A stretch of 64,000 bases of DNA from Enterovibrio norvegicus FF-33 (GTDB lineage Bacteria > Pseudomonadota > Gammaproteobacteria > Enterobacterales > Vibrionaceae): NCBI RefSeq assembly GCF_000286835.2, contig NZ_AJYD02000001.1, positions 1-64,000 of the forward strand, written 5' to 3'. The notes under the pieces are model-generated. The model saw only the letters and a program-made list of their open reading frames with translations, ran no database searches and had not been told where the DNA came from. This document shows, piece after piece, positions 29,972-40,389 of the stretch. Positions within the stretch are counted from its first letter, which is position 1. Each line of letters starts with the position of its first letter. A program made the translations under genes and the position numbers.

Positions 29972-30853
29972 TTAATTATCAGTAACTTGCTTTTTATCCG
30001 AATTGGGCTCGACGTACCACATCGCCCGTTCGCCTAAAGACGCAGTGATTTCAGCCCCCAACAGCACGATGCACCAGCTGAGGTAGACCCAAACAAACAG
30101 CAGTGGTACGACGGCTAATGCGCCGTAGATAAGCTCATAGGACGGAAAATTCGTGGCGTAGAAAGCAAAGGCCTTTTTACTGAATTCGAACAATACACTC
30201 GCAGACATGGCGCCAATTAACGCATGGATCGCGCGAATTCGACAATTTGGCACCAAGGTATACAAACCCATAAATGCCAACGATGTGAGTAAAAATGGCA
30301 ACCCGCGAAGCAGTGCTGGCGCCCACATTTCGGCACCGTCAAGCTGAAGTAAATTAAGTGATCCCAAATAAGAGCTCACACCAATGCTACTGCCCACGAG
30401 TACGGGGCCCAAAGTTAAGACCATCCAATAAATCGAAAAAGACACGACGGGTGCGCGCTTGTGTTCCACTCGCCAGATGTAATTTAGGCTTCTATCAATG
30501 GCTGAAATTAGCATCAAAGCCACGACAAACAAAAAAGCGACACCGACAGCTGTCATCTTGCCTGCATTGGCCACAAACTGGTTGAGGTATTGCTCTAACG
30601 CATCGCCGGAGGCTGGCACAAAGTTGTGCAGCACAAAAGTGCGAATTTGATCGCCCGCTTCCGCAAAGCCAGGAACGAGTGAAAGCGCAGATAGCACCAC
30701 TGTGATCAGCGGCACTAAAGACAACAAAGTGACGTAAGCCATGTAACCTGCGTTGACTGTCATGCGGTCATGAACAATACGAAGAATAAGATGCCTCAAA
30801 AAGGCAAACAGAATCTGTCCCATCCTGGGCACTAAATACTTGAGTCGTTCCAC
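29972..30853 (-). CDS. yihY: YihY/BrkB family inner-membrane protein
   Basis: 293 residues with about six hydrophobic segments and the family motifs AGYMAYVTLLSLVPLI (about 36-51) and NFPSYELIYGALAVVPLLFVWVYL-type region near 232-257. It was once called RNase BN, but that activity belongs to another protein; the real function is unknown. First gene of yihY-dtd-fabY, divergent from the DUF2959 lipoprotein. Confidence 0.92.
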   Translation of the reverse strand: MERLKYLVPRMGQILFAFLRHLILRIVHDRMTVNAGYMAYVTLLSLVPLITVVLSALSLVPGFAEAGDQIRTFVLHNFVPASGDALEQYLNQFVANAGKMTAVGVAFLFVVALMLISAIDRSLNYIWRVEHKRAPVVSFSIYWMVLTLGPVLVGSSIGVSSYLGSLNLLQLDGAEMWAPALLRGLPFLLTSLAFMGLYTLVPNCRIRAIHALIGAMSASVLFEFSKKAFAFYATNFPSYELIYGALAVVPLLFVWVYLSWCIVLLGAEITASLGERAMWYVEPNSDKKQVTDN

Positions 30854-30909
30854 TGCTTAAACCATAGTCTCTTGTAAAGAAGGTTAATCATAACGTAAAG
30901 GAGTTTACC

Positions 30910-31545
30910 GTGCGTCTTCTCTCTACCCTGTTTCTTGTTTTCACGCTGGCTGGCTGCCAGTCCGCCTATTATGCCACCATGGAGCAAGTTGGCATTCATA
31001 AACGCGATATCATGGCTGACCGCGTCGAAGCCGCTTCAGAGGCACAACAAGAAGCCAGCGAGCAATTCACTAGCGCCCTCGAGGCACTCTCCACACTGAC
31101 CAATTTTGATGGTGGTGAATTGGAAGCGATGTACAACACCATCAACGATCAATACGAAGACAGCGAAAAGGCGGTTGAAAACGTTCGCGAACGCATCAAG
31201 GGCGTTGAGGATGTATCGGATGCTTTGTTCGACGAATGGCAAGATGAGCTGTCGCTGTATTCCAGCACTAAACTGCGCCGCGAAAGCGAGCGCAAACTCA
31301 AAGCGACAGAGCGAAGTTATCAACAAATGCTGTCGGCGATGAAAAAGGCTGAAAGCAAAATGGTACCAGTACTCGATACCTTACGCGATAACACTCTGTA
31401 TCTTAAACACAACTTGAATGCAGCGGCCATTGGCGCACTCAAAGGTGAATTTTCGGATCTAGAACAAGATATTAATCGCGCAATCAAAGATATGCAGCTG
31501 GCTATTGCCGAATCAGAGCGGTTCCTTTCCACCTTAAAGAATTAA
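30910..31545 (+). CDS. DUF2959 family lipoprotein
   Basis: 211 residues. A lipoprotein signal peptide with lipobox LAGC (Cys16) is followed by a long alpha-helical, probably coiled-coil region rich in Glu/Lys/Ala (about 40-210). The GTG start is preceded by AAAGGAG. The function is unknown; the helical architecture suggests a periplasmic scaffold. Stands 56 bp from divergent yihY. Confidence 0.8.
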   Translation: MRLLSTLFLVFTLAGCQSAYYATMEQVGIHKRDIMADRVEAASEAQQEASEQFTSALEALSTLTNFDGGELEAMYNTINDQYEDSEKAVENVRERIKGVEDVSDALFDEWQDELSLYSSTKLRRESERKLKATERSYQQMLSAMKKAESKMVPVLDTLRDNTLYLKHNLNAAAIGALKGEFSDLEQDINRAIKDMQLAIAESERFLSTLKN

Positions 31546-31672
31546 ATTAGCTTCCTCTGTTTCTCACAAGTGGAACACGCTGAGTAAGACAAATTCCCTT
31601 ATCGTTTGCGCAGGCAAATTTCTGCCTGCATTCAACGGTATGAAAACCGTCTCTCAACATGGAGGAGAACAC

Positions 31673-31921
31673 ATGGGTATTATTTCTTGGATTATTCTTG
31701 GACTACTCGCTGGCATCTTGGCGAAGTGGATTATGCCAGGGAAAGACGGCGGTGGTTTCATTATGACCACACTGCTGGGTATCGCAGGTGCTGTTGTCGG
31801 TGGCTGGGTAAGCTCACTCATTGGTATTGGTACTGCTGGCGGATTAAGCCTAGGTAGTATTGTCATGGCTACGGTTGGTGCGCTTATCCTGTTGTTTCTC
31901 TACAACCGATTCGCCAAGTAA
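31673..31921 (+). CDS. GlsB/YeaQ/YmgE family small membrane protein
   Basis: 82 residues, almost wholly hydrophobic with three membrane helices (about 3-19, 29-50, 58-78) and glycine-rich turns; the WIILGLLAGILAKWIMPG start and GGFIMTTLLGIAGAVVGG segment are the family signature (transglycosylase-associated). Its function is not established; relatives are stress-induced. ATG 31673 follows GGAGGAG; 11 upstream codons to 31640 precede that site and are not included. Confidence 0.9.
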   Translation: MGIISWIILGLLAGILAKWIMPGKDGGGFIMTTLLGIAGAVVGGWVSSLIGIGTAGGLSLGSIVMATVGALILLFLYNRFAK

Positions 31922-31975
31922 CCAATAGCAAACACTGCAAGCAAGTCGTCGAAGAAGTACTGATACAACAGAGAC

Positions 31976-32006
31976 AAAAAAGCCTCCATCATAGGAGGCT
32001 TTTTCT
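31976..32006. terminator. Bidirectional terminator between the GlsB-type gene and typA
   Basis: AAAAAAGCCTCC-ATCAT-AGGAGGCTTTTT with T-runs on both strands. Confidence 0.9.
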
Positions 32007-32027
32007 TATTCGCTTAGTGCAGACAAA

Positions 32028-33857
32028 TTACTTGCTGCCGCGGCTTGCGCGTTTGCGATCGTTTTCAGTAAGAAGTTTCTTACGAATACGAATGCTTTCT
32101 GGCGTGACTTCTACCAGTTCATCATCATCGATGAATTCCAGCGCTTGCTCAAGGGTGTACTTGATAGCAGGAGAAAGCGTTTGCGCTTCATCAGTACCAG
32201 ACGCACGAACGTTGGTCAGCTGCTTACCCTTCAGACAGTTTACTGTCAGGTCGTTAGAACGGTTATGGATACCGATAACTTGACCTTCGTATACTTCGTC
32301 AGCGTGCTCAGAGAATAGACGGCCACGCTCTTGCAGGTTAAACAGTGCGTAAGTCAGTGCTTTACCTGTTGCGTTAGAAATCAGTACGCCATTTTTACGC
32401 TGACCAATAATGCCAGGCTTCATTGGACCGTAGTGATCAAACGTGTGGTAAATCAAACCAGAACCTGAAGTCAACGTCAGGAACTCAGTTTGGAAACCGA
32501 TCAGACCACGAGAAGGCATGACGAAGTCCATGCGCACACGGCCTTTACCGTCAGTCGCCATGTTAGTCAGTTCGCCTTTACGCAAACCGATTTTCTCCAT
32601 GATGCCGCCTTGGTTTTCTTCCAACACGTCGATAGTCACAGTTTCAAACGGTTCCATTTTCTGGCCGTCTTCTTCTTTGATGATAACTTCAGGGCGAGAT
32701 ACCGCCAGCTCGAAGCCTTCACGACGCATGTTTTCGATCAGGATAGACAGGTGAAGTTCACCACGGCCTGATACACGGAAGCGATCCGGGTCACCGGTTT
32801 CTTCAACACGCAGAGCAACGTTGTGAACCAATTCTTTTTGCAGACGCTCAAGGATGTTACGTGAAGTAACAAACTTACCTTCTTTGCCCGCGAACGGAGA
32901 AGTATTCACCTGGAAGGTCATGGTAACGGTTGGTTCGTCGACAGACAGAGGTGGCAACGCTTCAACTGCGTTCACATCACAGATGGTGTCAGAGATTTTC
33001 ATCTCACCCAAACCTGTGATAGCGACGATATTACCAGCATGCGCTTGGTCGATATCATGGCGCTCAAGGCCAAGGTAACCAAGGACAGTACCGACTTTAC
33101 CGTTACGGGTTTTGCCGTCTGCGCCAATGATGGTCACTTGTTGATTTGGCTTAACCGAACCACGCGTTACGCGGCCAACACCGATAACACCAACGTATGA
33201 GCTGTAATCCAACTGAGAGATTTGCATCTGCAGTGTGCCATTCGCTTCAACTTCTGGTGCAGACACGTTATCAACGATAGCTTGGAACAACGGTTCCATG
33301 TTTTCGCCAACTTCGCCTTCTTCCAAGGTCGCCCAGCCATTCAGTGCTGATGCGTAAACCACTTGGAAATCCAGTTGTTCGTCAGTTGCGCCTAGGTTGT
33401 CGAACAGGTCAAAAACCTGATCCATAACCCAATCAGGACGTGCGCCAGGACGGTCAATTTTGTTGATAACAACAATTGGCTTCAGACCGTGACCAAACGC
33501 TTTTTGCGTTACGAAACGAGTCTGTGGCATTGGGCCATCAACGGCATCAACGATCAGAAGAACAGAGTCAACCATCGACATGATACGCTCAACTTCACCA
33601 CCGAAGTCGGCGTGTCCTGGAGTATCTACGATGTTGATACGGTAGTCATTCCAGTTAATAGCGGTGTTCTTCGCCAGAATGGTAATGCCACGCTCTTTCT
33701 CGATGTCGTTCGAGTCCATGACGCGTTCTTCGTGCTCGCCACGTGTTTCTAGGGTGCCAGACTGCTGAAGCAGCTTATCAACTAGGGTAGTTTTACCATG
33801 GTCAACGTGCGCGATGATCGCGATATTTCTTAGTTTATCTATCTGTAAGGTAGACAT
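32028..33857 (-). CDS. typA: Ribosome-associated GTPase TypA/BipA
   Basis: Translational GTPase needed for ribosome assembly and growth at low temperature. 609 residues: G1 [10 protein letters not shown] (about 16-25), G3 DTPGHADF, G4 NKID, followed by EF-G-like domains and the BipA-specific C-terminal domain. The start at 33857 gives the family N terminus [11 protein letters not shown]; the upstream 21 codons are outside it. The rich glnA/typA divergent interval (33858-34432) lies upstream, as in E. coli. Confidence 0.97.
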   Translation of the reverse strand: MSTLQIDKLRNIAIIAHVDHGKTTLVDKLLQQSGTLETRGEHEERVMDSNDIEKERGITILAKNTAINWNDYRINIVDTPGHADFGGEVERIMSMVDSVLLIVDAVDGPMPQTRFVTQKAFGHGLKPIVVINKIDRPGARPDWVMDQVFDLFDNLGATDEQLDFQVVYASALNGWATLEEGEVGENMEPLFQAIVDNVSAPEVEANGTLQMQISQLDYSSYVGVIGVGRVTRGSVKPNQQVTIIGADGKTRNGKVGTVLGYLGLERHDIDQAHAGNIVAITGLGEMKISDTICDVNAVEALPPLSVDEPTVTMTFQVNTSPFAGKEGKFVTSRNILERLQKELVHNVALRVEETGDPDRFRVSGRGELHLSILIENMRREGFELAVSRPEVIIKEEDGQKMEPFETVTIDVLEENQGGIMEKIGLRKGELTNMATDGKGRVRMDFVMPSRGLIGFQTEFLTLTSGSGLIYHTFDHYGPMKPGIIGQRKNGVLISNATGKALTYALFNLQERGRLFSEHADEVYEGQVIGIHNRSNDLTVNCLKGKQLTNVRASGTDEAQTLSPAIKYTLEQALEFIDDDELVEVTPESIRIRKKLLTENDRKRASRGSK

Positions 33858-34230
33858 GGGTACTCTTTCACTCAAAAAAGATGTGCCGCCAAAGGCAACC
33901 AGCAAACCCGCCAGAAGCACTCACCGCCACTTGATTAAAATCCGGTCGTAATTTAACAGATTTTTACTCAAAACCCACCAACTATGTGACTCAGGATCAA
34001 TTTATCTTCATATCACCTTATTGATGACACACTATTAGGCGAATAAAAAAACAGCTCTATCCCTTATTTTCCCCCACATAACGGGTGATTTTTGCGCCAC
34101 AAAAGCAAAAGCTTCGAGACTTCGATCTGGTTCACAGCTCCGACATTGTGTCTGCTTTCTGCCGTGACAGTGATTGACAAGGCCCTCCAACCACTGCTGA
34201 ATGAATCCATTGGTCACGCAATCCTTCCAT

Positions 34231-34291
34231 TGCACCATCCTGGTGCGGACGCGCACCAAATTTGATCACGGGTTTGCACAATTTCAACGCA
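34231..34291. promoter_or_regulatory. NtrC-binding sites upstream of glnA
   Basis: TGCACCA-TCC-TGGTGCG (34231-34247) matches the 17-bp NtrC palindrome at all but the last base. A weaker copy CGCACCA-AAT-TTGATCA follows at 34252-34268 (centres 21 bp apart) and a poor half-site TGCACAA at 34275. The strong site is centred about 118 bp before the predicted sigma-54 start, a normal enhancer distance. The remainder of the 575-bp typA-glnA gap shows no gene. Confidence 0.85.
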
Positions 34292-34329
34292 AAATCGCCT
34301 AAATACAGGCATTAACGGAAATTTCAAAC

Positions 34330-34346
34330 TTGGCACACTTTTCGCT
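34330..34346 (+). promoter_or_regulatory. Sigma-54 promoter of glnA
   Basis: TTGGCAC at the -24 position and TCGC at -12, with GG (34332-34333) and GC (34344-34345) separated by the obligatory 12 bp. It lies downstream of the NtrC sites and about 75 bp before the predicted start of the message's coding region, so nitrogen limitation should activate glnA through NtrC-phosphate. Confidence 0.8.
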
Positions 34347-34432
34347 TTAGAGTGCTCAGACCAACTTTTTGGTAGAGCACACGAAAGTAGCTTTGCTAAT
34401 TTAGAGAATAACGACACCGGAGGTTTATTCAC

Positions 34433-35842
34433 ATGTCAGTAGAAAACGTACTCGCCTTAATCCAAGAGCACGAAGTGAAATTTATTGATCTGCGCTTCAC
34501 CGATACCAAAGGTAAAGAGCAGCACATCTCAATCCCAGCACATCAAGTTGATGCAGACTTCTTTGAAGACGGCAAAATGTTTGATGGTTCTTCTGTTGCC
34601 GGCTGGAAGGGCATCAACGAATCAGACATGGTGATGATGCCTGACGCGTCTACTGCTGTGCTTGACCCGTTTACTGAAGACAGCACCCTGAACATCCGTT
34701 GCGATATTCTTGAGCCAGCAACCATGCAAGGCTATGACCGTGACCCACGTTCTATCTCAAAGCGCGCTGAAGATTACATGCGTTCTACGGGTATCGCGGA
34801 TACCGTACTTGTTGGTCCAGAGCCAGAATTCTTCCTATTTGACGACGTGAAATTTGCCAACAACATGTCAGGCTCTTTCTTTAAGATTGACGACGTTGAA
34901 GCATCATGGAACTCAGGTTCTGATTTCGAAGGCGGTAACAAAGGTCACCGTCCTGGCGTGAAAGGCGGTTACTTCCCTGTCGCTCCTGTTGACTCATCAC
35001 AAGATATCCGTTCTGCCATGTGTCTGGTTATGGAAGAAATGGGCCTTGTTGTTGAAGCGCATCACCACGAAGTGGCAACTGCTGGTCAGAACGAAATCGC
35101 AACACGCTTCAACACACTGACTTCAAAAGCTGACGAAATCCAAATCTACAAGTACGTTGTTCACAACGTTGCGCACGCATTTGGTAAAACAGCGACCTTC
35201 ATGCCTAAGCCACTGGTTGGCGATAATGGTTCTGGTATGCATGTTCACATGTCTTTGAATAAAGATGGTCAGAACTTGTTTGCTGGAGACAAATACGGCG
35301 GCCTGTCTGAAATGGCGCTGTACTACATTGGCGGTATCATCAAGCACGCACGTGCTATCAACGCCTTTGCTAACCCGGCAACTAACTCATACAAGCGTCT
35401 TGTTCCAGGCTTCGAAGCGCCAGTTATGCTTGCATACTCTGCACGTAACCGTTCTGCTTCTATCCGTATCCCAGTGGTACCAAGCCCGAAAGCACGCCGT
35501 ATCGAAGCTCGTTTCCCAGATCCAGCCGCTAACCCATACTTGGCGTTTGCAGCACTTCTGATGGCTGGTCTTGACGGTATCAAGAACAAGATCCACCCTG
35601 GCGATGCCATGGACAAAGATTTGTATGACCTTCCTGCAGAAGAAGCAGCAGAGATTCCAAAAGTTGCTGAGTCACTGGAAATTGCATTGAAAGCACTTGA
35701 CGAAGATCGTGAATTCTTGACTTCAGGTGGCGTATTCTCTGACGATTTCATCGATTCTTACATCGGTTTGAAATCTCAGGACGTTGAAAAAGTAAACATG
35801 GCTACGCACCCACTGGAATTTGAACTGTATTACTCTGTGTAA
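34433..35842 (+). CDS. glnA: Glutamine synthetase type I GlnA
   Basis: ATP-dependent synthesis of glutamine from glutamate and ammonia; cytoplasmic dodecamer. 469 residues (E. coli 469). Shows the FDGSSVAGW beta-grasp motif (about 50-58), the metal-binding GPEPEFFLF, the [10 protein letters not shown] latch and [12 protein letters not shown] region, and the adenylylation tyrosine in DKDLYDLP (about Tyr398). The ribosome binding site is CGGAGG. Followed by its own terminator, then DUF4124 and ntrBC. Confidence 0.98.
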   Translation: MSVENVLALIQEHEVKFIDLRFTDTKGKEQHISIPAHQVDADFFEDGKMFDGSSVAGWKGINESDMVMMPDASTAVLDPFTEDSTLNIRCDILEPATMQGYDRDPRSISKRAEDYMRSTGIADTVLVGPEPEFFLFDDVKFANNMSGSFFKIDDVEASWNSGSDFEGGNKGHRPGVKGGYFPVAPVDSSQDIRSAMCLVMEEMGLVVEAHHHEVATAGQNEIATRFNTLTSKADEIQIYKYVVHNVAHAFGKTATFMPKPLVGDNGSGMHVHMSLNKDGQNLFAGDKYGGLSEMALYYIGGIIKHARAINAFANPATNSYKRLVPGFEAPVMLAYSARNRSASIRIPVVPSPKARRIEARFPDPAANPYLAFAALLMAGLDGIKNKIHPGDAMDKDLYDLPAEEAAEIPKVAESLEIALKALDEDREFLTSGGVFSDDFIDSYIGLKSQDVEKVNMATHPLEFELYYSV

Positions 35843-35866
35843 TTAGACAAGTTTCATATCAAATCA

Positions 35867-35896
35867 AAGGGCTCGCTCACAAGCGGGCCCTTTTTC
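35867..35896 (+). terminator. Terminator after glnA
   Basis: AAAGGGCTCGCT-CACA-AGCGGGCCCTTT with one mismatch and a T5 tail. Confidence 0.85.
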
Positions 35897-35953
35897 TATT
35901 GTCTCAATATGACTTAGGCGCAAAATATCACTTTTCGGTTCAAGGATAGATTC

Positions 35954-36511
35954 ATGCGTCGAACATGGCTGTTGCTTCTTATTGGTGCATTATCAAACGT
36001 GGCGTATGCCAGTGAGTATTATCGCTGGGTCGATGAGAACGGCACCGTCCATTTTAGTGATGCCCGACCTGAGATCAGCATTGAGACGACATTCGATGTT
36101 GATATCTTAACCCAGCCCAATTCGGGCAATGTCGCTGCGCCCTCATCCCCAGCCGCTCCTCCTATTCCACCAATACCAGAAGTACCTGCTCTCGCCACCC
36201 GTGTCACGCTTCTTTCGCCTACCAATGATGCAACGATTCGTAACAACCAAGGCATGATTAACATCGAGCTTTCTACCGACCTGCCATTGGGAACAAATCA
36301 AAAAGTTCGCGCACTCGTAGACGGAAAGTCTCAACCATCCCAACAGAGCTTACAGTTAGCGCTCAACAACGTTGATCGCGGCAGCCACACCATCAAGGTG
36401 CAGTTGCTACAAGATGGCAAGGTTATTGCTACTACCTCTTCAGTGACTGTATTCCTGCATCGGGCAATTCAAAGAAAAGCCCCGCCTAAAGGGAAGCCAA
36501 CCCCTCGATAG
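35954..36511 (+). CDS. DUF4124 domain periplasmic protein
   Basis: 185 residues with a signal peptide (cleavage near VAYAS, residue 19), then the DUF4124 motif SEYYRWVDENGTVHFSD (about 20-36), a Pro/Ala-rich linker (about 60-75) and an immunoglobulin-like C-terminal part (about 78-172). Its function is unknown. It sits between glnA and ntrB, a common position in this group; no evidence that it takes part in nitrogen control. Confidence 0.8.
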   Translation: MRRTWLLLLIGALSNVAYASEYYRWVDENGTVHFSDARPEISIETTFDVDILTQPNSGNVAAPSSPAAPPIPPIPEVPALATRVTLLSPTNDATIRNNQGMINIELSTDLPLGTNQKVRALVDGKSQPSQQSLQLALNNVDRGSHTIKVQLLQDGKVIATTSSVTVFLHRAIQRKAPPKGKPTPR

Positions 36512-36565
36512 CGTAATCAGGGTCACCTAGTGCAAGCAACTGAATGCAACGCACGTTTTCACCAC

Positions 36566-36624
36566 TGCACAAGAATGCACAGCGATGCACAATCAAGTAA
36601 ACTTGATTGCACCACACTGGTGCA
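36566..36624. promoter_or_regulatory. NtrC operator and phased TGCAC repeats upstream of ntrB
   Basis: TGCACCA-CAC-TGGTGCA (36608-36624) is a perfect 17-bp NtrC palindrome 18 bp before the ntrB start codon, suited to autoregulation. Upstream, TGCAC recurs at 36566, 36576 and 36586, spaced exactly 10 bp (one helical turn). Between them and the operator is CAATCAAGT-AA-ACTTGATTG (36590-36609), a second perfect palindrome that overlaps the operator by two bases. Confidence 0.8.
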
Positions 36625-36642
36625 GCCAAATAGGAAGGTGAT

Positions 36643-37689
36643 GTGGCCACTCTGACAGAAACTGTAATGGACAACCTGATCACGGCAATTTTGGTGCTCG
36701 ATAATGAACTTGTTGTGACTTATGCCAACCCCGCCGCCGAGCAATTGCTTTGCTTGAGTGCACGTCGAATGCGCGACCATCCGCTGTCTGACGTTATTCA
36801 GCATTGCTCTATCGATCTCGAGCATGTCAAAGAGACGCTGGCGAACGGGCAAGGCCTGACCGACAGTGACGTGACCTTGGTCGTCGATGGTCACCAGCGA
36901 AAGGTTGAATTAAGCGCGAGTCCCTTAATGTGGCAGCGCAGCCCTTCCATGCTGCTCGAAATCAAAGCCATTGGCCATCAGCAGCAAATAAGCAAAGAAC
37001 TCCAACAACAAGCCCAGCAACAAGCCGCAAAAGAGTTAGTTCGTGGACTCGCTCATGAGATTAAAAATCCACTTGGTGGACTTCGCGGCGCAGCGCAACT
37101 GTTGGAGAAAATGTTGCCAGACCCAAGTCTTGGCGAATACACGCAGATCATCATCGAACAAGCTGATCGCCTGCGAAACTTGGTTGACCGTTTGCTTGGT
37201 CCGCAAAGGCCGGGACATAGCCAACAAGAAAATATTCATGTGGTGTTGGAAAAAGTGCGCCAACTTGTCGCATTAGGCGCTGAGGACATCAGCATTGAGC
37301 GAGATTACGATCCTAGCCTGCCAGATATCGAGATGGACCCAGAGCAACTGGAACAAGCGCTGTTGAATGTTCTGAACAATGCCGCGCAAATTCTGGCTGA
37401 CACGCCCAATGCGCAAATCACCTTGCGCACCCGAACCGAGCATCAAGTCGTGATCAGCGGTAAGCGTCACCGATTAGCTGCACGCATAGATGTATCGGAC
37501 AACGGCCCCGGCATTGCGCCAGAGCTTCAAGACACTTTGTTTTATCCCATGGTGTCTGGACGACCGGGCGGCACAGGGTTGGGGTTGTCTATCACGCGCA
37601 ATCTTATCGATCAGCACAAAGGTAAAATTTACGTCAACAGTTGGCCGGGACACACGACCTTCACCATCTTGCTACCAATTCGACGCTAA
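36643..37689 (+). CDS. ntrB: Nitrogen regulation sensor kinase/phosphatase NtrB (GlnL)
   Basis: Cytoplasmic histidine kinase that phosphorylates NtrC when nitrogen is scarce and, with PII, dephosphorylates it when nitrogen is plentiful. 348 residues (E. coli 349): N-terminal PAS domain (about 10-110), H-box GLAHEIKNPLGGLRGAAQ (His near 138), N-box LLNVLNNAAQ, and G boxes DNGPGIAP and GGTGLGLSI. GTG start at 36643 follows AGGAAGGTG. Confidence 0.96.
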   Translation: MATLTETVMDNLITAILVLDNELVVTYANPAAEQLLCLSARRMRDHPLSDVIQHCSIDLEHVKETLANGQGLTDSDVTLVVDGHQRKVELSASPLMWQRSPSMLLEIKAIGHQQQISKELQQQAQQQAAKELVRGLAHEIKNPLGGLRGAAQLLEKMLPDPSLGEYTQIIIEQADRLRNLVDRLLGPQRPGHSQQENIHVVLEKVRQLVALGAEDISIERDYDPSLPDIEMDPEQLEQALLNVLNNAAQILADTPNAQITLRTRTEHQVVISGKRHRLAARIDVSDNGPGIAPELQDTLFYPMVSGRPGGTGLGLSITRNLIDQHKGKIYVNSWPGHTTFTILLPIRR

Positions 37690-37698
37690 GGGGAGAAC

Positions 37699-39105
37699 AT
37701 GAGCAAAGGACTAATCTGGGTCGTCGATGATGACAGCTCTATCCGCTGGGTGTTAGAACGCACGCTCAACGCGGCGGGCATGGCATGTGAAACCTTTGCC
37801 GATGCCGATAGCGTATTGGACGGCCTCAACCGCGAAGTGCCAGACGTACTGGTGTCAGACATTCGTATGCCTGGCACTGATGGGTTTGCACTGCTCAATC
37901 GTCTGCAAACGGAATACCCAACGTTACCCGTGATCATCATGACGGCGCATTCTGATCTGGATGCCGCAGTCAGTGCCTATCAAAAAGGGGCATTTGAGTA
38001 CCTTCCTAAGCCGTTTGATATTGATGAAGCGGTCGTTCTGGTTGAACGGGCGGTTTCTCATAGCCAAGAGCAAAAACGCCAACGTGCCCCGAAAGAAGCC
38101 ATGGAAGCCGCACCGGAAATCATCGGTGAAGCGCCATCTATGCAAGAAGTGTTTCGCGCCATTGGCCGCTTATCTCGCTCTTCTATATCAGTATTAATCA
38201 ACGGTGAATCGGGCACAGGTAAAGAGTTGGTGGCGCATGCACTTCACCGACACAGCCCGCGCGCGACCAAATCATTCATTGCGCTGAATATGGCCGCAAT
38301 TCCGAAAGATCTGATTGAATCTGAATTATTCGGTCATGAAAAAGGCGCATTTACAGGCGCTAACAGCGTCCGTCAGGGGCGTTTTGAACAGGCCAACGGC
38401 GGCACATTGTTTCTTGATGAAATCGGCGATATGCCTCTCGACATTCAAACCCGTCTGTTGCGCGTTCTAGCCGATGGTCAGTTTTATCGAGTCGGTGGGC
38501 ATCAAGCCATCAAGGTCGACGTTCGTATTATTGCCGCCACCCACCAACACCTGGAGCGACTGGTCGCCGAAGGCAGCTTTCGTGAAGATTTATTCCACCG
38601 TCTCAATGTTATTCGTGTTCACCTTCCAGCCCTTCGCGAGCGCCGTCAGGATATTGGTCAACTGGCGAAACACTTCCTCAAGCGAGCGTCTGATGAACTA
38701 GATATCGAAGTCAAAACACTTCATCCGACGACGTTAGATTTGATTGCAGGCTTACCTTGGCCAGGCAACGTTAGGCAGTTGGAGAATATTTGTCGCTGGC
38801 TAACCGTCATGGGAAGCGGCAAAGAGATTTTGCCAGAGGATTTACCCCCAGAATTGATGCAGCCTGAAGTCAACGCCGCAAGCGGTGAGGTCGATAGTTG
38901 GCAGCAAGCCTTGTCACAGTGGGCTCGTACATCTCTGGGTAAAGGCGATGACAACTTATTGCGAGAAGCCTTGCCAGAGTTCGAGCGAATTCTGTTGCGT
39001 GAAGCATTGAGCCATACGCGAGGGCACAAACAAGAAGCAGCTAAGCTGCTTGGATGGGGTCGAAATACGTTAACGCGAAAGCTCAAAGAACTCCAAATGC
39101 CTTAG
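37699..39105 (+). CDS. ntrC: Sigma-54-dependent response regulator NtrC (GlnG)
   Basis: 468 residues. Receiver domain with phospho-acceptor Asp in VSDIRMPGTDG (Asp54), AAA+ domain with Walker A GESGTGKE (about 168-175) and the sigma-54-contacting GAFTGA loop, then a Fis-type helix-turn-helix (KQEAAKLLGWGRNTLTRKL) at the C terminus. Nine bp after ntrB. Its binding sites are visible upstream of glnA and ntrB. Confidence 0.97.
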   Translation: MSKGLIWVVDDDSSIRWVLERTLNAAGMACETFADADSVLDGLNREVPDVLVSDIRMPGTDGFALLNRLQTEYPTLPVIIMTAHSDLDAAVSAYQKGAFEYLPKPFDIDEAVVLVERAVSHSQEQKRQRAPKEAMEAAPEIIGEAPSMQEVFRAIGRLSRSSISVLINGESGTGKELVAHALHRHSPRATKSFIALNMAAIPKDLIESELFGHEKGAFTGANSVRQGRFEQANGGTLFLDEIGDMPLDIQTRLLRVLADGQFYRVGGHQAIKVDVRIIAATHQHLERLVAEGSFREDLFHRLNVIRVHLPALRERRQDIGQLAKHFLKRASDELDIEVKTLHPTTLDLIAGLPWPGNVRQLENICRWLTVMGSGKEILPEDLPPELMQPEVNAASGEVDSWQQALSQWARTSLGKGDDNLLREALPEFERILLREALSHTRGHKQEAAKLLGWGRNTLTRKLKELQMP

Positions 39106-39145
39106 CGCCCCACAGTTTCAACATAAATCGTAAACAAAGAGAACA

Positions 39146-39166
39146 AAACCGCCTAATGGGCGGTTT
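39146..39166 (+). terminator. Probable terminator after ntrC
   Basis: AAACCGCC-TAATG-GGCGGTTT with only a short, interrupted T-run; weak but well placed 40 bp after the stop. Confidence 0.6.
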
Positions 39167-39240
39167 ATGTTTATTTGCATTACTGACGAGGTGATAGATA
39201 GCTCGTATAATTGCCAAAAGTTGATTTAAGGATATTCAAA

Positions 39241-40245
39241 ATGATCGCAACCCACCTTCCTTTGACGGATTTGCACCGACACCTTGATGGCAATATTCGT
39301 ATTCGCACTATTTTGGAGCTGGGTCAGAAGTTCGGCATGACGCTTCCTGCTGATACTATCGAGACACTGCGCCCGCACGTTCAAGTGATGTCAAATGAGC
39401 CGGATCTCGTCGGTTTCCTGTCAAAACTCGACTGGGGTGTTGCTGTGCTGGGCGATCTGGATGCGGTTCGTCGCGTTGCTTACGAAAACGTGGAAGATGC
39501 ACTAAATGCGCGTATCGACTATGCGGAGCTGCGTTTTTCGCCGTATTACATGGCAATGAAACACAACCTTCCGGTTCAAGGTGTGGTTGAGGCAGTGATT
39601 GACGGTGTGCAAGCGGGTAGCCGCGATTTTGGCGTGAAAACCAACCTTATTGGTATCATGAGCCGCACTTTTGGTGTCGACGCCTGTATGCAAGAGCTTG
39701 ATGCGCTGCTGGCACTAAAACAACACCTGATTGCTATCGATCTTGCTGGTGATGAACTGGGTCAGCCAGGTCATCAGTTTAACGATCACTTTGCCAAAGT
39801 ACGCAAAGCTAACCTTAACGTGACCGTGCATGCGGGCGAAGCCGCGGGGGCTGAAAGCATGTGGCAGGCGATTAATGAGCTTGGTGCTACCCGCATTGGT
39901 CACGGCGTAAAAGCCATCGAAGACCCTGCGTTGATGGAATATCTGGCAAAACACCGCATTGGTATCGAAACGGCACTGACGTCCAACGTGCAAACCAGCA
40001 CCGTTGCATCGCTAGAAAGCCACCCTATCAAGCAATTCCTGTCACACGGCATTCTTGCATCACTGAATACCGACGACCCAGCAGTGTCCGGTATCGAGCT
40101 GCCTTATGAATACGAAGTGGCTGCGCCACAAGTGGGACTGACCCAAACGCAAATTACGCAGCTGCAGCAAAATGGTCTTGAAATCGCCTATCTGTCTGAC
40201 AGCGAGAAAGCAGAACTCACGGCTAAAGCATTAGCGCGTAGCTAG
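39241..40245 (+). CDS. add: Adenosine deaminase Add
   Basis: Converts adenosine and deoxyadenosine to inosine forms in purine salvage. 334 residues; zinc ligands and catalytic residues in [10 protein letters not shown] (about 10-19), HAGEAAG (about 197-203), GHGVKA and [11 protein letters not shown] (about 274-284). ATG 39241 follows AAGGATATT; a TTG ten codons upstream was rejected. Monocistronic, ending in a strong terminator. Confidence 0.96.
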   Translation: MIATHLPLTDLHRHLDGNIRIRTILELGQKFGMTLPADTIETLRPHVQVMSNEPDLVGFLSKLDWGVAVLGDLDAVRRVAYENVEDALNARIDYAELRFSPYYMAMKHNLPVQGVVEAVIDGVQAGSRDFGVKTNLIGIMSRTFGVDACMQELDALLALKQHLIAIDLAGDELGQPGHQFNDHFAKVRKANLNVTVHAGEAAGAESMWQAINELGATRIGHGVKAIEDPALMEYLAKHRIGIETALTSNVQTSTVASLESHPIKQFLSHGILASLNTDDPAVSGIELPYEYEVAAPQVGLTQTQITQLQQNGLEIAYLSDSEKAELTAKALARS

Positions 40246-40273
40246 TCGCTACTGGCTCAAAAAACCGACAGTC

Positions 40274-40303
40274 AAAAACACCAGCAAACGCTGGTGTTTT
40301 TTT
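40274..40303 (+). terminator. Terminator after add
   Basis: AAAAACACCAGC-AAAC-GCTGGTGTTTTTTT, perfect stem and T7 tail. Confidence 0.9.
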
Positions 40304-40389
40304 GTTCACAACTCACGTACAATGCCGCCGAATTTTCGTACTAAGACTCATGGGGTTTTAGTTACACCACGACACCGTAGAGATGTGAC

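Noticed and set aside
34035-34259. A 74-codon minus-strand frame in the typA-glnA gap
   Set aside because: It overlaps the NtrC enhancer and has no ribosome binding site or family features.
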